Positions 1-5,760 are shown, counted from the first letter of the stretch. The stretch: 6,205 bases of DNA from an uncultured Eubacteriales bacterium (GCA_900316925.1 ONEU01000054.1:1-6205); one strand, 5' to 3'. A program made the numbers and translations. The notes: generated by a model not told the origin, from the letters alone.

Positions 1-19
1 AAGGGGCGTGGCGGCGGAT

Positions 20-44
20 GTAGAAAATACACAGCCTTGCTGTG
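20..44 (-). terminator. weak candidate terminator downstream of metG
   Basis: On the minus strand, about 95 bases past the metG stop, CACAGC and GCTGTG form a 6-bp stem with a 3-base loop (positions 30-44), followed by TATTTTCT. The U-run is interrupted and the stem is short, so this is only a weak Rho-independent terminator candidate. A second GC-rich hairpin (GCGGCG, GGG, CGCCGC at 125-139) overlaps the metG stop codon but has no U-run. The rest of 1-138 shows no gene I can support. Confidence 0.3.
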
Positions 45-138
45 CCGTGCCGGATGTTAGCGACACCGCAGTTTCGCCTTACCACAAACAGAGTGAGCGC
101 AGCAAACGACAGCGTGACTACACCGCGGCGGGGCGCCG

Positions 139-2109
139 CTATCGGATTTTGGAGCCGGGGGTGATGCCGTCAAGGAAAAGGACTTTGACGGTGTCGTTAT
201 CGTCGGCGGCAAGAATCATGCCGTTGCTCTCTACACCGCACAGAACAGCAGGCTTGAGGTTCGCTACCAGGATAACAGTTTTGCCGATCAGCTCATCGGG
301 AGTGTAATACTTCGCAATGCCGCTGGCTACCGTGCGCTCGCCGTTTCCGTCATCCAGCGTCAGCTTCAGCAGCTTCTTCGCTTTCTTCACCGGCTCGCAG
401 GCTATGACCTTCGCTGCCCGCAGCTCTACTTTTGCAAAATCATCAATGCCGATCAACGCAAGACCTTCCGGCTTCTCAGACTTTGCCTTCTCTGCCGGCT
501 TGTTCTCTGCCGGGTTGGTCTCCGCCTTCTGTGAACCGATGATCTGGTTGAGCGCTTCGATCTCCTTCTCCACGTCAATCCTCGGGAAAATGATATCTCC
601 CTTGTGAACGGTCACGTTTCCGGGCAGGATACCAAAGGAAGCGGCATTGTCATAGACGGCTTCCCCGTTGACAGCACCGATCTGCTCCCATACCACAGGC
701 ATGGTGGTGGGCATGAAGGCGGAAAGCAGTGTGGAGGTGATACGAATGGTCTCCAACAGATTGTAAAGCACTCTTGCCAGTCTCGGCTTTTTGCTCTCGT
801 CCTTGGCGAGAATCCAGGGCGTCGTTTCATCTATATATTTGTTAGCTCTGGAAACTACCTTGAAAATCTCGGCAAGAGCGTTGTTGATCTGGGTTTTGTC
901 AATATACTCGTCCACAGCAGCAGACAGCGCCGTTGCCTGGGCAATGAGATCGTCATCAAATTCTCCTGCCTCCTGCTCTTCGGGAAGAGTGGAGCCGAAA
1001 TATTTCTCCACCATCGCAACCGTCCGGGAAACAAGATTGCCCAGACCGTTTGCAAGGTCGGTATTGATACGGTTAATCATAATCTCGTTGGAGAAGGAGC
1101 TGTCAGCTCCCAGAGCCATCTCTCTGAGGATATGATAGCGGATGGCATCGGCGCCGTAGCGTTCGCCGAGAACAAAGGGATCCACCACATTACCCAGAGA
1201 CTTGCTCATCTTCTGACCGTTGAAGGTGATCCAGCCGTGCACAGCCAGGTGCTTCGGCAGGGGAAGCTCCAGCGCCATGAGCATTGCCGGCCAGATAATC
1301 GCATGGAAACGCATGATATCCTTTGCCACCATGTGCACATCGGCAGGCCAGAACTTGTTGTAATCATGGTAACGGTCATTGCCGTAACCAAGGGCGGTGA
1401 TATAGTTGGAAAGAGCGTCGATCCACACATAGACCACATGGTCGGGGTCGAATGTCACCGGAACGCCCCACTTGAAGCTGGTTCTGGATACGCAAAGATC
1501 CTCCAGGCCGGGCTTGATGAAGTTATTGACAAGCTCCACGGCTCTTGTCTTGGGCTGGAGATAATCGGTCTCGGTGAGGAGCTTCTCAATCCGGTCGGCA
1601 AAGGGTGCCATCCGGAAGAAATACGCTTCCTCCTTTGCTTCCACCACGTCTCTTCCGCACTCGGGGCACTTGCCGTCCACGAGCTGGGATTCCGTCCAGA
1701 AGCTCTCACAGGGAGTACAGTATTTACCCTTGTATTCTCCCTTATAGATGTAGCCTTTGTCGTACAGATCCTTGAAAATCTTCTGCACGGCCTCCACATG
1801 ATAGTCGTCTGTTGTACGGATATAGCGGTCATACTGGATATTCATAAAGCTCCACAGCTTCTTGAAAATGACAACGATATCATCCACATACTGTTTGGGT
1901 GTGATGCCCATTTCAGCAGCCTTCTGCTCTATTTTGACGCCATGCTCATCGGTACCGGTGAGGAACATCACATCATAACCCTGCATTCTTCTGTACCTGG
2001 CGATCGAATCGCAGGCAGTTGTCGTATAGCAATGGCCGATATGCGGATTGCCGGACGGATAGTAGATCGGTGTCGTGATATAATACTTTTCTCCGTTATG
2101 CTTCTGCAT
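139..2109 (-). CDS. metG: methionine--tRNA ligase (MetRS) with C-terminal tRNA-binding domain
   Basis: Charges tRNA-Met with methionine using ATP, supplying both initiator and elongator Met-tRNA in the cytosol. The 656-aa product is a full-length class I synthetase. The HIGH signature is at residues 23-26 after a PSGNP stretch, and the KMSKS loop is at 300-304. Between them, in the connective-peptide region, CTPC (131-134) and CPEC (148-151) form one zinc knuckle. The anticodon-binding helical domain covers about 340-510, a Lys/Glu/Ala-rich linker about 520-550, and an EMAPII/Trbp111-like OB-fold tRNA-binding domain about 551-656, which in this family also supports dimerisation. The ATG at 2107-2109 is preceded by an AAGGGG Shine-Dalgarno eight or so bases upstream. 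The gene has its own promoter. Its roughly 78-nt leader is too short for a T-box riboswitch, which controls many Firmicutes synthetase genes, and I see no T-box motif. No frameshift or missing catalytic motif is visible. Confidence 0.98.
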   Translation of the reverse strand: MQKHNGEKYYITTPIYYPSGNPHIGHCYTTTACDSIARYRRMQGYDVMFLTGTDEHGVKIEQKAAEMGITPKQYVDDIVVIFKKLWSFMNIQYDRYIRTTDDYHVEAVQKIFKDLYDKGYIYKGEYKGKYCTPCESFWTESQLVDGKCPECGRDVVEAKEEAYFFRMAPFADRIEKLLTETDYLQPKTRAVELVNNFIKPGLEDLCVSRTSFKWGVPVTFDPDHVVYVWIDALSNYITALGYGNDRYHDYNKFWPADVHMVAKDIMRFHAIIWPAMLMALELPLPKHLAVHGWITFNGQKMSKSLGNVVDPFVLGERYGADAIRYHILREMALGADSSFSNEIMINRINTDLANGLGNLVSRTVAMVEKYFGSTLPEEQEAGEFDDDLIAQATALSAAVDEYIDKTQINNALAEIFKVVSRANKYIDETTPWILAKDESKKPRLARVLYNLLETIRITSTLLSAFMPTTMPVVWEQIGAVNGEAVYDNAASFGILPGNVTVHKGDIIFPRIDVEKEIEALNQIIGSQKAETNPAENKPAEKAKSEKPEGLALIGIDDFAKVELRAAKVIACEPVKKAKKLLKLTLDDGNGERTVASGIAKYYTPDELIGKTVILVANLKPAVLCGVESNGMILAADDNDTVKVLFLDGITPGSKIR

Positions 2110-2176
2110 CTTTCTTTCCCCCTTCTGCTGACCGGCTGTCGTTCTGCACCGTCAGCATCTCTTTTCGAGGCTTCAT
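2096..2176 (-). other. possible 26-codon upstream ORF in the metG leader
   Basis: An ATG at 2174-2176 opens a 26-codon frame that ends at a TAA (2096-2098) inside the metG coding region, out of frame with metG. It starts about 11 bases after the predicted transcription start and has only a short AGG in front. The leader also holds a stem (GTCAGC 2151-2156 with GCTGAC 2127-2132) just before the metG ribosome binding site. Translation is unproven; the frame may be chance. Confidence 0.15.
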
Positions 2177-2193
2177 AACAGCCTGTTCCTTTT

Positions 2194-2221
2194 ATTATAC
2201 CACCTTTTATCCAAAATTCAA
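2194..2221 (-). promoter_or_regulatory. metG promoter (extended -10)
   Basis: On the minus strand, TTGAAT (2216-2221) and a perfect TATAAT (2194-2199) are separated by 16 bases, and the -10 is preceded by TGG, making an extended -10. Transcription would start near 2187, giving a leader of about 78 nt. The -35 box lies only nine bases from the edge of repeat copy 1. Confidence 0.75.
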
Positions 2222-2230
2222 CCTTAATAC

Positions 2231-2349
2231 CGTGAAAACTACGGAAATCCATTCTGACCTGCCAGTTCCCAGTGAAAACCTTTTTCTGGCGAAAAAAAGG
2301 TTTTCCCCGGACCCCTTTCCAAAATTCGCTGCGGGATAAGCCTTGCAGG
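2231..2349. repeat. 119-bp structured intergenic repeat, copy 1
   Basis: This copy runs from CGTGAAAACTACGG to CCTTGCAGG and matches copy 2 with six substitutions and two compensating one-base indels by eye; the last 49 bases (2301-2349) are identical. Its core is a hairpin: GAAAACCTTTTTC (2274-2286) pairs with the arm at 2291-2305 around a TGGC loop, apart from two unpaired A residues. It sits between the end of the pseudo-receiver regulator gene and the metG promoter. Frames crossing it are low-complexity and have no start signal, so I treat it as non-coding. The 81 bases between the copies (2350-2430) hold no gene I can see. Confidence 0.9.
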
Positions 2350-2430
2350 AATTGGTAAACGCTGACTTTCATCGTTGTTGACGAAGAAGTTGCATGGACT
2401 TTCAGGCAAGGACTTTTCAAATTTGATTTG

Positions 2431-2549
2431 CGTGAAAACTACGGAAATCAATTTTTGCCTGCCAGTTCCCCAGGGAAAACCTTCTTCTGGCGAAAAAAGG
2501 TTTTCCCCGGACCCCTTTCCAAAATTCGCTGCGGGATAAGCCTTGCAGG
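2431..2549. repeat. 119-bp structured intergenic repeat, copy 2
   Basis: Direct repeat of copy 1, same orientation, shifted by exactly 200 bases. The central hairpin is stronger here: the arm at 2473-2487 pairs with 2492-2507 with one C/A mismatch and one bulge around TGGC, and can extend outward through CC/GG pairs. A run of T does not follow the stem on either strand, so it is not a standard intrinsic terminator, though it could act as an RNA 3'-end structure for the regulator gene that stops 20 bases away. The similarity to a dispersed MITE-like or REP-like family is inference from its structure and duplication. Confidence 0.9.
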
Positions 2550-2569
2550 CAAGAATTTTTTCCCCCGCA

Positions 2570-3391
2570 TCAGTACATATACTCCAGGATACGGCCGTCA
2601 TTGGCTTCCCGGGCAATAAGCGTAATACGGGCAAGCGTTTCCTCCGCCCACGGGTAATCATACAGATACTTCCCGTTTAACATCAGCAGATGCTCCTTCG
2701 GCGCCTGCAGGAAGGTGTAGTAGTCACACTCAATCACCGACTTATCAATCTTGCAGCTCCCTCTCCGGCTGGAAAACAAATGGCCCACGCCATATTCCGA
2801 CAGTGTCTGGTGAATCGAAATAACCGCCTTGCGGTACAGCCGCTTAGCACGTTCATCATAGCTTTTCTGCGGCCAGAGCGCATCAATCGCTTCATAGATG
2901 CTCACGTCTGCACCCCGCCGGTCAATACACAAGGCTAACAGCTCCTTTGCCTTCGCATTGTGAAGCAGAATGGGTGTTTCGTTCACATATATTTCAAACC
3001 ACCCGAATGTCACGGACCGGATATGACAGATCCGCTTCGCCAACAGCTCCAGACTGCTCACACAACGGTGCAGTTCATCCGCATGGAACGGACGATGTAT
3101 AAAATAATCACATTTGTGTTCATAAGCCAGCACTGCCTGCTGCATACTGTTGCCGATCAGACAGATCACCGTCTGCAATCCGCTGTTCTTCACCGCCTCC
3201 AATATTGCCTGGTACTCCGTCTGCGGTGAGCACACCGATACAAACAGGATATCCGGCCTGATTTCCAGCAGCTTCTCCTGACTGAACTCCCCCAAGGCAA
3301 GCTCCACCACGTTTTTCAGACTGTCCTTTTTCAATTCCTCTATGAGCGGGGTATTTTCATGCATGGCGTCATCACAAATCCAAACCGTCAT
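2570..3391 (-). CDS. atypical response regulator: degenerate receiver plus SARP/OmpR-type winged helix
   Basis: Predicted cytosolic DNA-binding regulator of 273 aa. Residues 1 to about 115 have the order of a receiver domain: an acidic pair D7-D8 after the first strand, PDILFVSV (46-53) where the phosphoacceptor strand should be, and HRPF (99-102) in place of the usual KPF. The expected phospho-Asp is Ser52 and the conserved Lys is Arg, so phosphorylation by a histidine kinase looks unlikely. Residues about 126-229 resemble the winged-helix part of SARP/BTAD activators (FEIYVNE, then an AKELLALCIDRRG helix, then an RRGSCKID wing). Only about 45 residues follow, too few for a full BTAD TPR domain. 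Two adjacent ATGs (3389-3391, 3392-3394) follow GGGAGG (3399-3404); I chose the second because its 7-base spacing is better. It lies after the DUF6514 gene with its own near-perfect promoter. No kinase gene is nearby. Target genes are unknown. Confidence 0.8.
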   Translation of the reverse strand: MTVWICDDAMHENTPLIEELKKDSLKNVVELALGEFSQEKLLEIRPDILFVSVCSPQTEYQAILEAVKNSGLQTVICLIGNSMQQAVLAYEHKCDYFIHRPFHADELHRCVSSLELLAKRICHIRSVTFGWFEIYVNETPILLHNAKAKELLALCIDRRGADVSIYEAIDALWPQKSYDERAKRLYRKAVISIHQTLSEYGVGHLFSSRRGSCKIDKSVIECDYYTFLQAPKEHLLMLNGKYLYDYPWAEETLARITLIAREANDGRILEYMY

Positions 3392-3427
3392 CATTATTCC
3401 TCCCGTTGCACAATATCGTTCACTTTT

Positions 3428-3451
3428 ATTGTGATTATAAAACATCACAAT
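3428..3451. promoter_or_regulatory. inverted-repeat operator candidate over the -10 box
   Basis: ATTGTGAT (3428-3435) and ATCACAAT (3444-3451) are perfect 8-bp inverted arms separated by eight bases. The repeat covers the -10 box and part of the spacer of the pseudo-receiver gene promoter, the classic position for a repressor site. The TGTGA/TCACA core recalls CRP/FNR-family sites, but the half-sites are ten bases apart instead of six, so the binding protein is not identified. Confidence 0.55.
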
Positions 3452-3462
3452 CAAAATGTCAA
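3434..3462 (-). promoter_or_regulatory. consensus sigma-A promoter of the pseudo-receiver gene
   Basis: On the minus strand a perfect TTGACA (3457-3462) and a perfect TATAAT (3434-3439) are separated by 17 bases. The -35 box begins four bases after the DUF6514 stop codon. Transcription would start near 3427, leaving a leader of about 36 nt that carries the GGGAGG ribosome binding site. Such a full-consensus promoter overlapped by a palindrome suggests strong expression held down by a repressor. Confidence 0.85.
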
Positions 3463-3466
3463 TCCT

Positions 3467-3730
3467 TCACGACAAATAATCCTCCACCACCTCCCGCAGA
3501 TGAACAGGATAGAGCCTGAGCTCGTCAATGAGCCGTTTCAGGCGCAGCACTTTCTCACGGTCATCCGAGATGTCCTCCACCCGGCAGCTTTCCCCGCGCA
3601 GACAGGCACGTTCCGGCCGACAGTTATACAGCGCCAGCCCATAGACCCTGACAACCTGATGCTCCTCCGTCACCACATAAGACTCTGTAAGATCACATTG
3701 GTACAGTTCCTCTGTTACCGCCTCTGCCAT
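3467..3730 (-). CDS. DUF6514 family protein of unknown function
   Basis: 87-aa acidic protein with no signal peptide or membrane segment. The C-terminal half, residues 53-87, starts with DISDDREKV, continues through a helix rich in Leu/Arg, and ends in YPVHLREVVEDYLS; I recognise this pattern (DIS-D---V--L, then P-HL-DVVEDFL) from DUF6514 proteins of Clostridia, which have about this length. Function is unknown in the family. The N-terminal half reads as short beta strands (YVVTEEHQVVRVYGLALY) with three Cys in residues 37-49. The ATG at 3728-3730 follows AAGGAG with eight bases between. It has its own promoter upstream and is followed by a 72-base gap that carries the promoter of the pseudo-receiver gene, so it may be expressed alone or with the neighbouring regulators. 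No catalytic residues can be named. Confidence 0.75.
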   Translation of the reverse strand: MAEAVTEELYQCDLTESYVVTEEHQVVRVYGLALYNCRPERACLRGESCRVEDISDDREKVLRLKRLIDELRLYPVHLREVVEDYLS

Positions 3731-3789
3731 AAAAATAACTCCTTGTATAAATCATATTGTTTAATACAAATAGTAATTTAACAACAGAC

Positions 3790-3818
3790 ATTATAGACGA
3801 TAACCTCACAATTTTCAA
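3790..3818 (-). promoter_or_regulatory. sigma-A promoter of the DUF6514 gene
   Basis: On the minus strand TTGAAA (3813-3818) and a perfect TATAAT (3790-3795) are separated by 17 bases, 16 bases past the LuxR gene stop. Transcription would begin near 3783, giving a leader of about 53 nt. The spacer begins with ATTGTGA (3806-3812), the same half-site seen in the promoter of the next gene. An imperfect inverted repeat, TTGTTTAA (3757-3764) and TTTAACAA (3777-3784), spans the start point but has one mismatch and is weak. Confidence 0.75.
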
Positions 3819-3834
3819 TACCACTATCGTTGGT

Positions 3835-4632
3835 TCAGCATTTTCCGATAAGCCGTATCACATCGAACCTGGAGCTGATATGCAGCTTTTTATAGCTGTT
3901 ATAGAGATTCTTTTTCACCGTTCCTTCACTGATATGCAGGTGGTTGGCGATATATTTGTTGGTCATCCCGTCGGCCGCCAGACGGATGATCTGCCGTTCA
4001 CGGGGCGTGAGGGGATTCAGCAGCTCCTGTGCAGACAGCGGTTCACGGCTGAGACGCCATACCGCCACCAGCATCTGATCGACCCTGCCGGAACGGAGCA
4101 CGGGCACACAGTAGAGCATCAGCGGAAGCTCCGTGAGATTCCCGGGACGGAGCAGCTCTCCGCAGACAGAGCGTTCCAGCCGCAGGGCGCTGCGGAACAC
4201 CGCCGAACCGGTGACTTCCTCGGGCAGGAGGGCACATTCCTCCAAGAGGTGCTGCATCCCGCGGTTCGTCCAGCAAAAACAAGGCGGCTGATCCTTCATC
4301 CGCACCCCGGCAAAGGAAAAGATATGCTCGCACATCATCCCCGGCAGGGTAAACGGCATTTCCTCCCGGCACCGGGCGCGATCCGACAACCGCAGTCTGT
4401 GCAGAGTGACCTCCCAGTAACGGTGTATCCTGTCGCACTGCACCAGACAGCACCCGTCATCCGTTTCTTCCATGAAGCAGAAGTTTTCTTCCCCGTCCGA
4501 CTCCCGGCAGCATTGCCGTATCCGTTCCGACAGCTCCTGCGTCATGTCACACGAGCCTTCCGCTTCCCGTGCCAGCGTTCCGTCATGGTTCACCGGGAAA
4601 CGCACCCGGATCTCTCCGTTATCTTCCCACAA
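3835..4632 (-). CDS. LuxR-family transcriptional regulator, cysteine-rich sensor region
   Basis: 265-aa predicted DNA-binding regulator. Residues 208-262 form a LuxR/NarL-type helix-turn-helix: LTPRERQIIRLAADGMTNKYIA, then HISEGTVKKNLYNSYKKL as the recognition and dimerisation helices. Residues 1 to about 200 match no domain I recognise; there is no receiver phospho-site and no obvious autoinducer or PAS signature. That part is unusually rich in cysteine: 14 Cys before residue 176 (including pairs at 41-42 and 61-62, and CFC at 118-120), plus a C-terminal Cys265. This could mean metal or redox sensing, but I see no canonical CxxC-type site. Translation starts at TTG (4630-4632) behind AGGAGG; no in-frame ATG or GTG lies between. 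An extended -10 promoter and a palindrome cluster lie upstream. The gene is visibly GC-richer than its intergenic flanks. It heads the regulator island that includes DUF6514 and the pseudo-receiver gene; its targets are unknown. Confidence 0.88.
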   Translation of the reverse strand: MWEDNGEIRVRFPVNHDGTLAREAEGSCDMTQELSERIRQCCRESDGEENFCFMEETDDGCCLVQCDRIHRYWEVTLHRLRLSDRARCREEMPFTLPGMMCEHIFSFAGVRMKDQPPCFCWTNRGMQHLLEECALLPEEVTGSAVFRSALRLERSVCGELLRPGNLTELPLMLYCVPVLRSGRVDQMLVAVWRLSREPLSAQELLNPLTPRERQIIRLAADGMTNKYIANHLHISEGTVKKNLYNSYKKLHISSRFDVIRLIGKC

Positions 4633-4642
4633 TCGTGTTCCA

Positions 4643-4648
4643 CCTCCT
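4643..4648 (-). promoter_or_regulatory. AGGAGG ribosome binding site fixing a TTG start
   Basis: A perfect AGGAGG lies ten bases upstream of the TTG at 4630-4632. The only nearby GTG is out of frame, and the first in-frame ATG is about 30 codons in with no such site, so TTG is the best start for the LuxR gene. Confidence 0.75.
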
Positions 4649-4706
4649 GATGCTTTTTACGTCACCATCACCCTTACGGTCGCTGTATTGGCCGCCGTCT
4701 GTCAGC

Positions 4707-4715
4707 ATTATACCA
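4707..4715 (-). promoter_or_regulatory. extended -10 promoter of the LuxR gene
   Basis: On the minus strand TGG precedes a perfect TATAAT (4707-4712), a strong extended -10 element. No good -35 box stands at 16-18 bases upstream, which fits extended -10 promoters or one that needs an activator. Transcription would begin near 4700, leaving a leader of about 67 nt. Confidence 0.6.
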
Positions 4716-4811
4716 CACGTTGTGCCACCGAACTGCCACTATTTTGACAAAAAACAACTGTTTTCGACGGATTTTGAAAAAAATTCCTGGTTTTATTGCA
4801 CGGAAAACACT

Positions 4812-4866
4812 TGTTGATAACTTTCAACTTTTCAACATCAGAATGTTGAAAGAGTTGATTTGTTGA
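4812..4866. repeat. TGTTGA/TCAACA cluster with nested palindrome
   Basis: Six copies of TGTTGA or its one-base variant occur within 55 bases, in both orientations: 4812-4817, 4824-4829 (reverse, TCAACT), 4832-4837 (reverse), 4844-4849, 4853-4858 (AGTTGA), 4861-4866. The middle four form a palindrome, 4824-4858: stems of 9 bp (4830-4838 with 4843-4851, loop CAGA) and 6 bp (4824-4829 with 4853-4858) separated by one bulged G. No T-run follows, so it is not a terminator. It lies about 100 bases upstream of the LuxR promoter and just past the GNAT terminator, and could be a multi-site regulator target. Confidence 0.6.
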
Positions 4867-4876
4867 TTTTCCAGCA

Positions 4877-4908
4877 CAAAAAAGAGCTGTCACCGGAATG
4901 ACAGCTCT
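4877..4908 (-). terminator. intrinsic terminator of the GNAT gene
   Basis: A perfect 10-bp stem, AGAGCTGTCA (4883-4892) with TGACAGCTCT (4899-4908), closes a 6-base loop. On the minus strand it is followed by an unbroken run of T (4878-4882). It begins 21 bases after the GNAT stop codon and separates that gene from the regulator island. Confidence 0.93.
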
Positions 4909-4929
4909 CAGTCAGTGGTTATTTCACGG

Positions 4930-5760
4930 TCAGTTACTATCCTCGATCTTCAGCAGGGAAAGTTTATCACGCTGCCTGAAGCCCACCTTATTCCACAGCG
5001 CCATGGCGGCGACATTGCCGACGTGGGCATACAGCATGGGCGTTTTGCCGTTTTCCAGGATCTCGTTCACCAGGTAACTGCACATCTGATAGCCGATTCC
5101 CTTGCGCCGCTCCGGCTTGAGCACGGCGATGGACTTGATGCGGATATAGTCGTTGGTATGGCTGCCGATGGCGGCAGTTGCCAGCGCCTTTCCGTCCCTG
5201 ACGTAGGCATACATCTCCATGGCAAGATATTCGCTCACCTTCCGGTCGAACTTCTCGTTCCAGCGGAACTCCTCCCGGCACTGACGGTAGAACTCCGTCA
5301 CCATTTCCACATGAGCGGGGTTATTCCTGTCGATGGTAACAATCCCGTCGGAAACGGTATCGGTCTTTTTTTCACCGGAATAGGTGAATACTGCCAGAGA
5401 AAACTCGTCCTTCACCACATAGTCCAGCTCGAGAGAGGTAATGGCATACAGATCGGAAAGATTGCCCGCCACATCCTGCTTCACATAGATTTCCACCTTG
5501 GGAATATTGCAGTCACGCAGGAAACGGCAGATATTGACCAGACGGGACGTATCGTTCTTAATGGAAGTGGACGTCCAGATCCAGACCCGGCAGCCGTTTT
5601 TGGGTGTGGAGATAATGACATATTTGTGATCGCTGTAGATATTGTAGGCGTCATCGTCCCTGACAGACTCGATGGCATTGAAGATAATGGAATCGGAGAC
5701 ATATTCGGGATTTTTGAAGATATCGTCATTACCGGAAATTTTTTCAAAGATGGTGTCCAT
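4930..5760 (-). CDS. GNAT family N-acetyltransferase
   Basis: 276-aa predicted cytosolic acetyltransferase that would move an acetyl group from acetyl-CoA to an unknown amine. The C-terminal half, about 140-276, is a GCN5-related fold: strand IRIKSIAV (206-213), the acetyl-CoA pyrophosphate loop RRKGIG (218-223, fitting R-x-x-G-x-G), helix YQMCSYLVNEIL, strand PMLYAHV, then NVAAMALWNKVGF (249-261), the usual motif B. The N-terminal 130 residues have no recognised domain; their strand/helix alternation (YVIIST, RVWIWTS, EIYVK) could be a second, degenerate GNAT-like lobe, but no cofactor loop is visible there. The ATG at 5758-5760 is preceded by AGGAGG with an 8-base gap. It has its own promoter, divergent from ptsH, and ends at a strong terminator, so it is probably monocistronic. 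Substrate cannot be told from sequence. Confidence 0.9.
   Translation of the reverse strand: MDTIFEKISGNDDIFKNPEYVSDSIIFNAIESVRDDDAYNIYSDHKYVIISTPKNGCRVWIWTSTSIKNDTSRLVNICRFLRDCNIPKVEIYVKQDVAGNLSDLYAITSLELDYVVKDEFSLAVFTYSGEKKTDTVSDGIVTIDRNNPAHVEMVTEFYRQCREEFRWNEKFDRKVSEYLAMEMYAYVRDGKALATAAIGSHTNDYIRIKSIAVLKPERRKGIGYQMCSYLVNEILENGKTPMLYAHVGNVAAMALWNKVGFRQRDKLSLLKIEDSN

Noticed and set aside
8..307. Plus-strand 99-codon frame over the metG 3' end
   Set aside because: No ribosome binding site, and mostly antisense to metG.
604..2178. A 524-codon plus-strand open frame opposite metG
   Set aside because: It runs antisense to a clear metG, has no domain, and reads as a shadow of the codon bias of metG.
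2110..2190. T-box riboswitch for metG
   Set aside because: The leader is only about 78 nt and no T-box sequence is seen.
2542..2561. Intrinsic terminator on the plus strand (CTTG-CAGG-CAAG then T-run)
   Set aside because: The stem is only 4 bp and there is no plus-strand gene upstream of it.
2239..2661. Minus-strand frame of 140 codons across the repeats and the 3' end of the regulator
   Set aside because: It overlaps a better gene and consists mainly of translated repeat; the product is not convincing. The related frame 2428-2619 on the plus strand is rejected for the same reason.
3428..3451. CRP/FNR binding site
   Set aside because: Half-sites are ten bases apart, not six, so the assignment is not supported; kept only as an unnamed operator candidate.
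3757..4650. A 297-codon plus-strand open frame opposite the LuxR gene
   Set aside because: Antisense to a recognisable helix-turn-helix protein, with a low-complexity His/Pro/Gln-rich product and no ribosome binding site.
4740..4870. Replication origin (DnaA-box cluster)
   Set aside because: TTATCAACA is one base off a DnaA box, but there is no second good box and no dnaA, dnaN or rpmH nearby.
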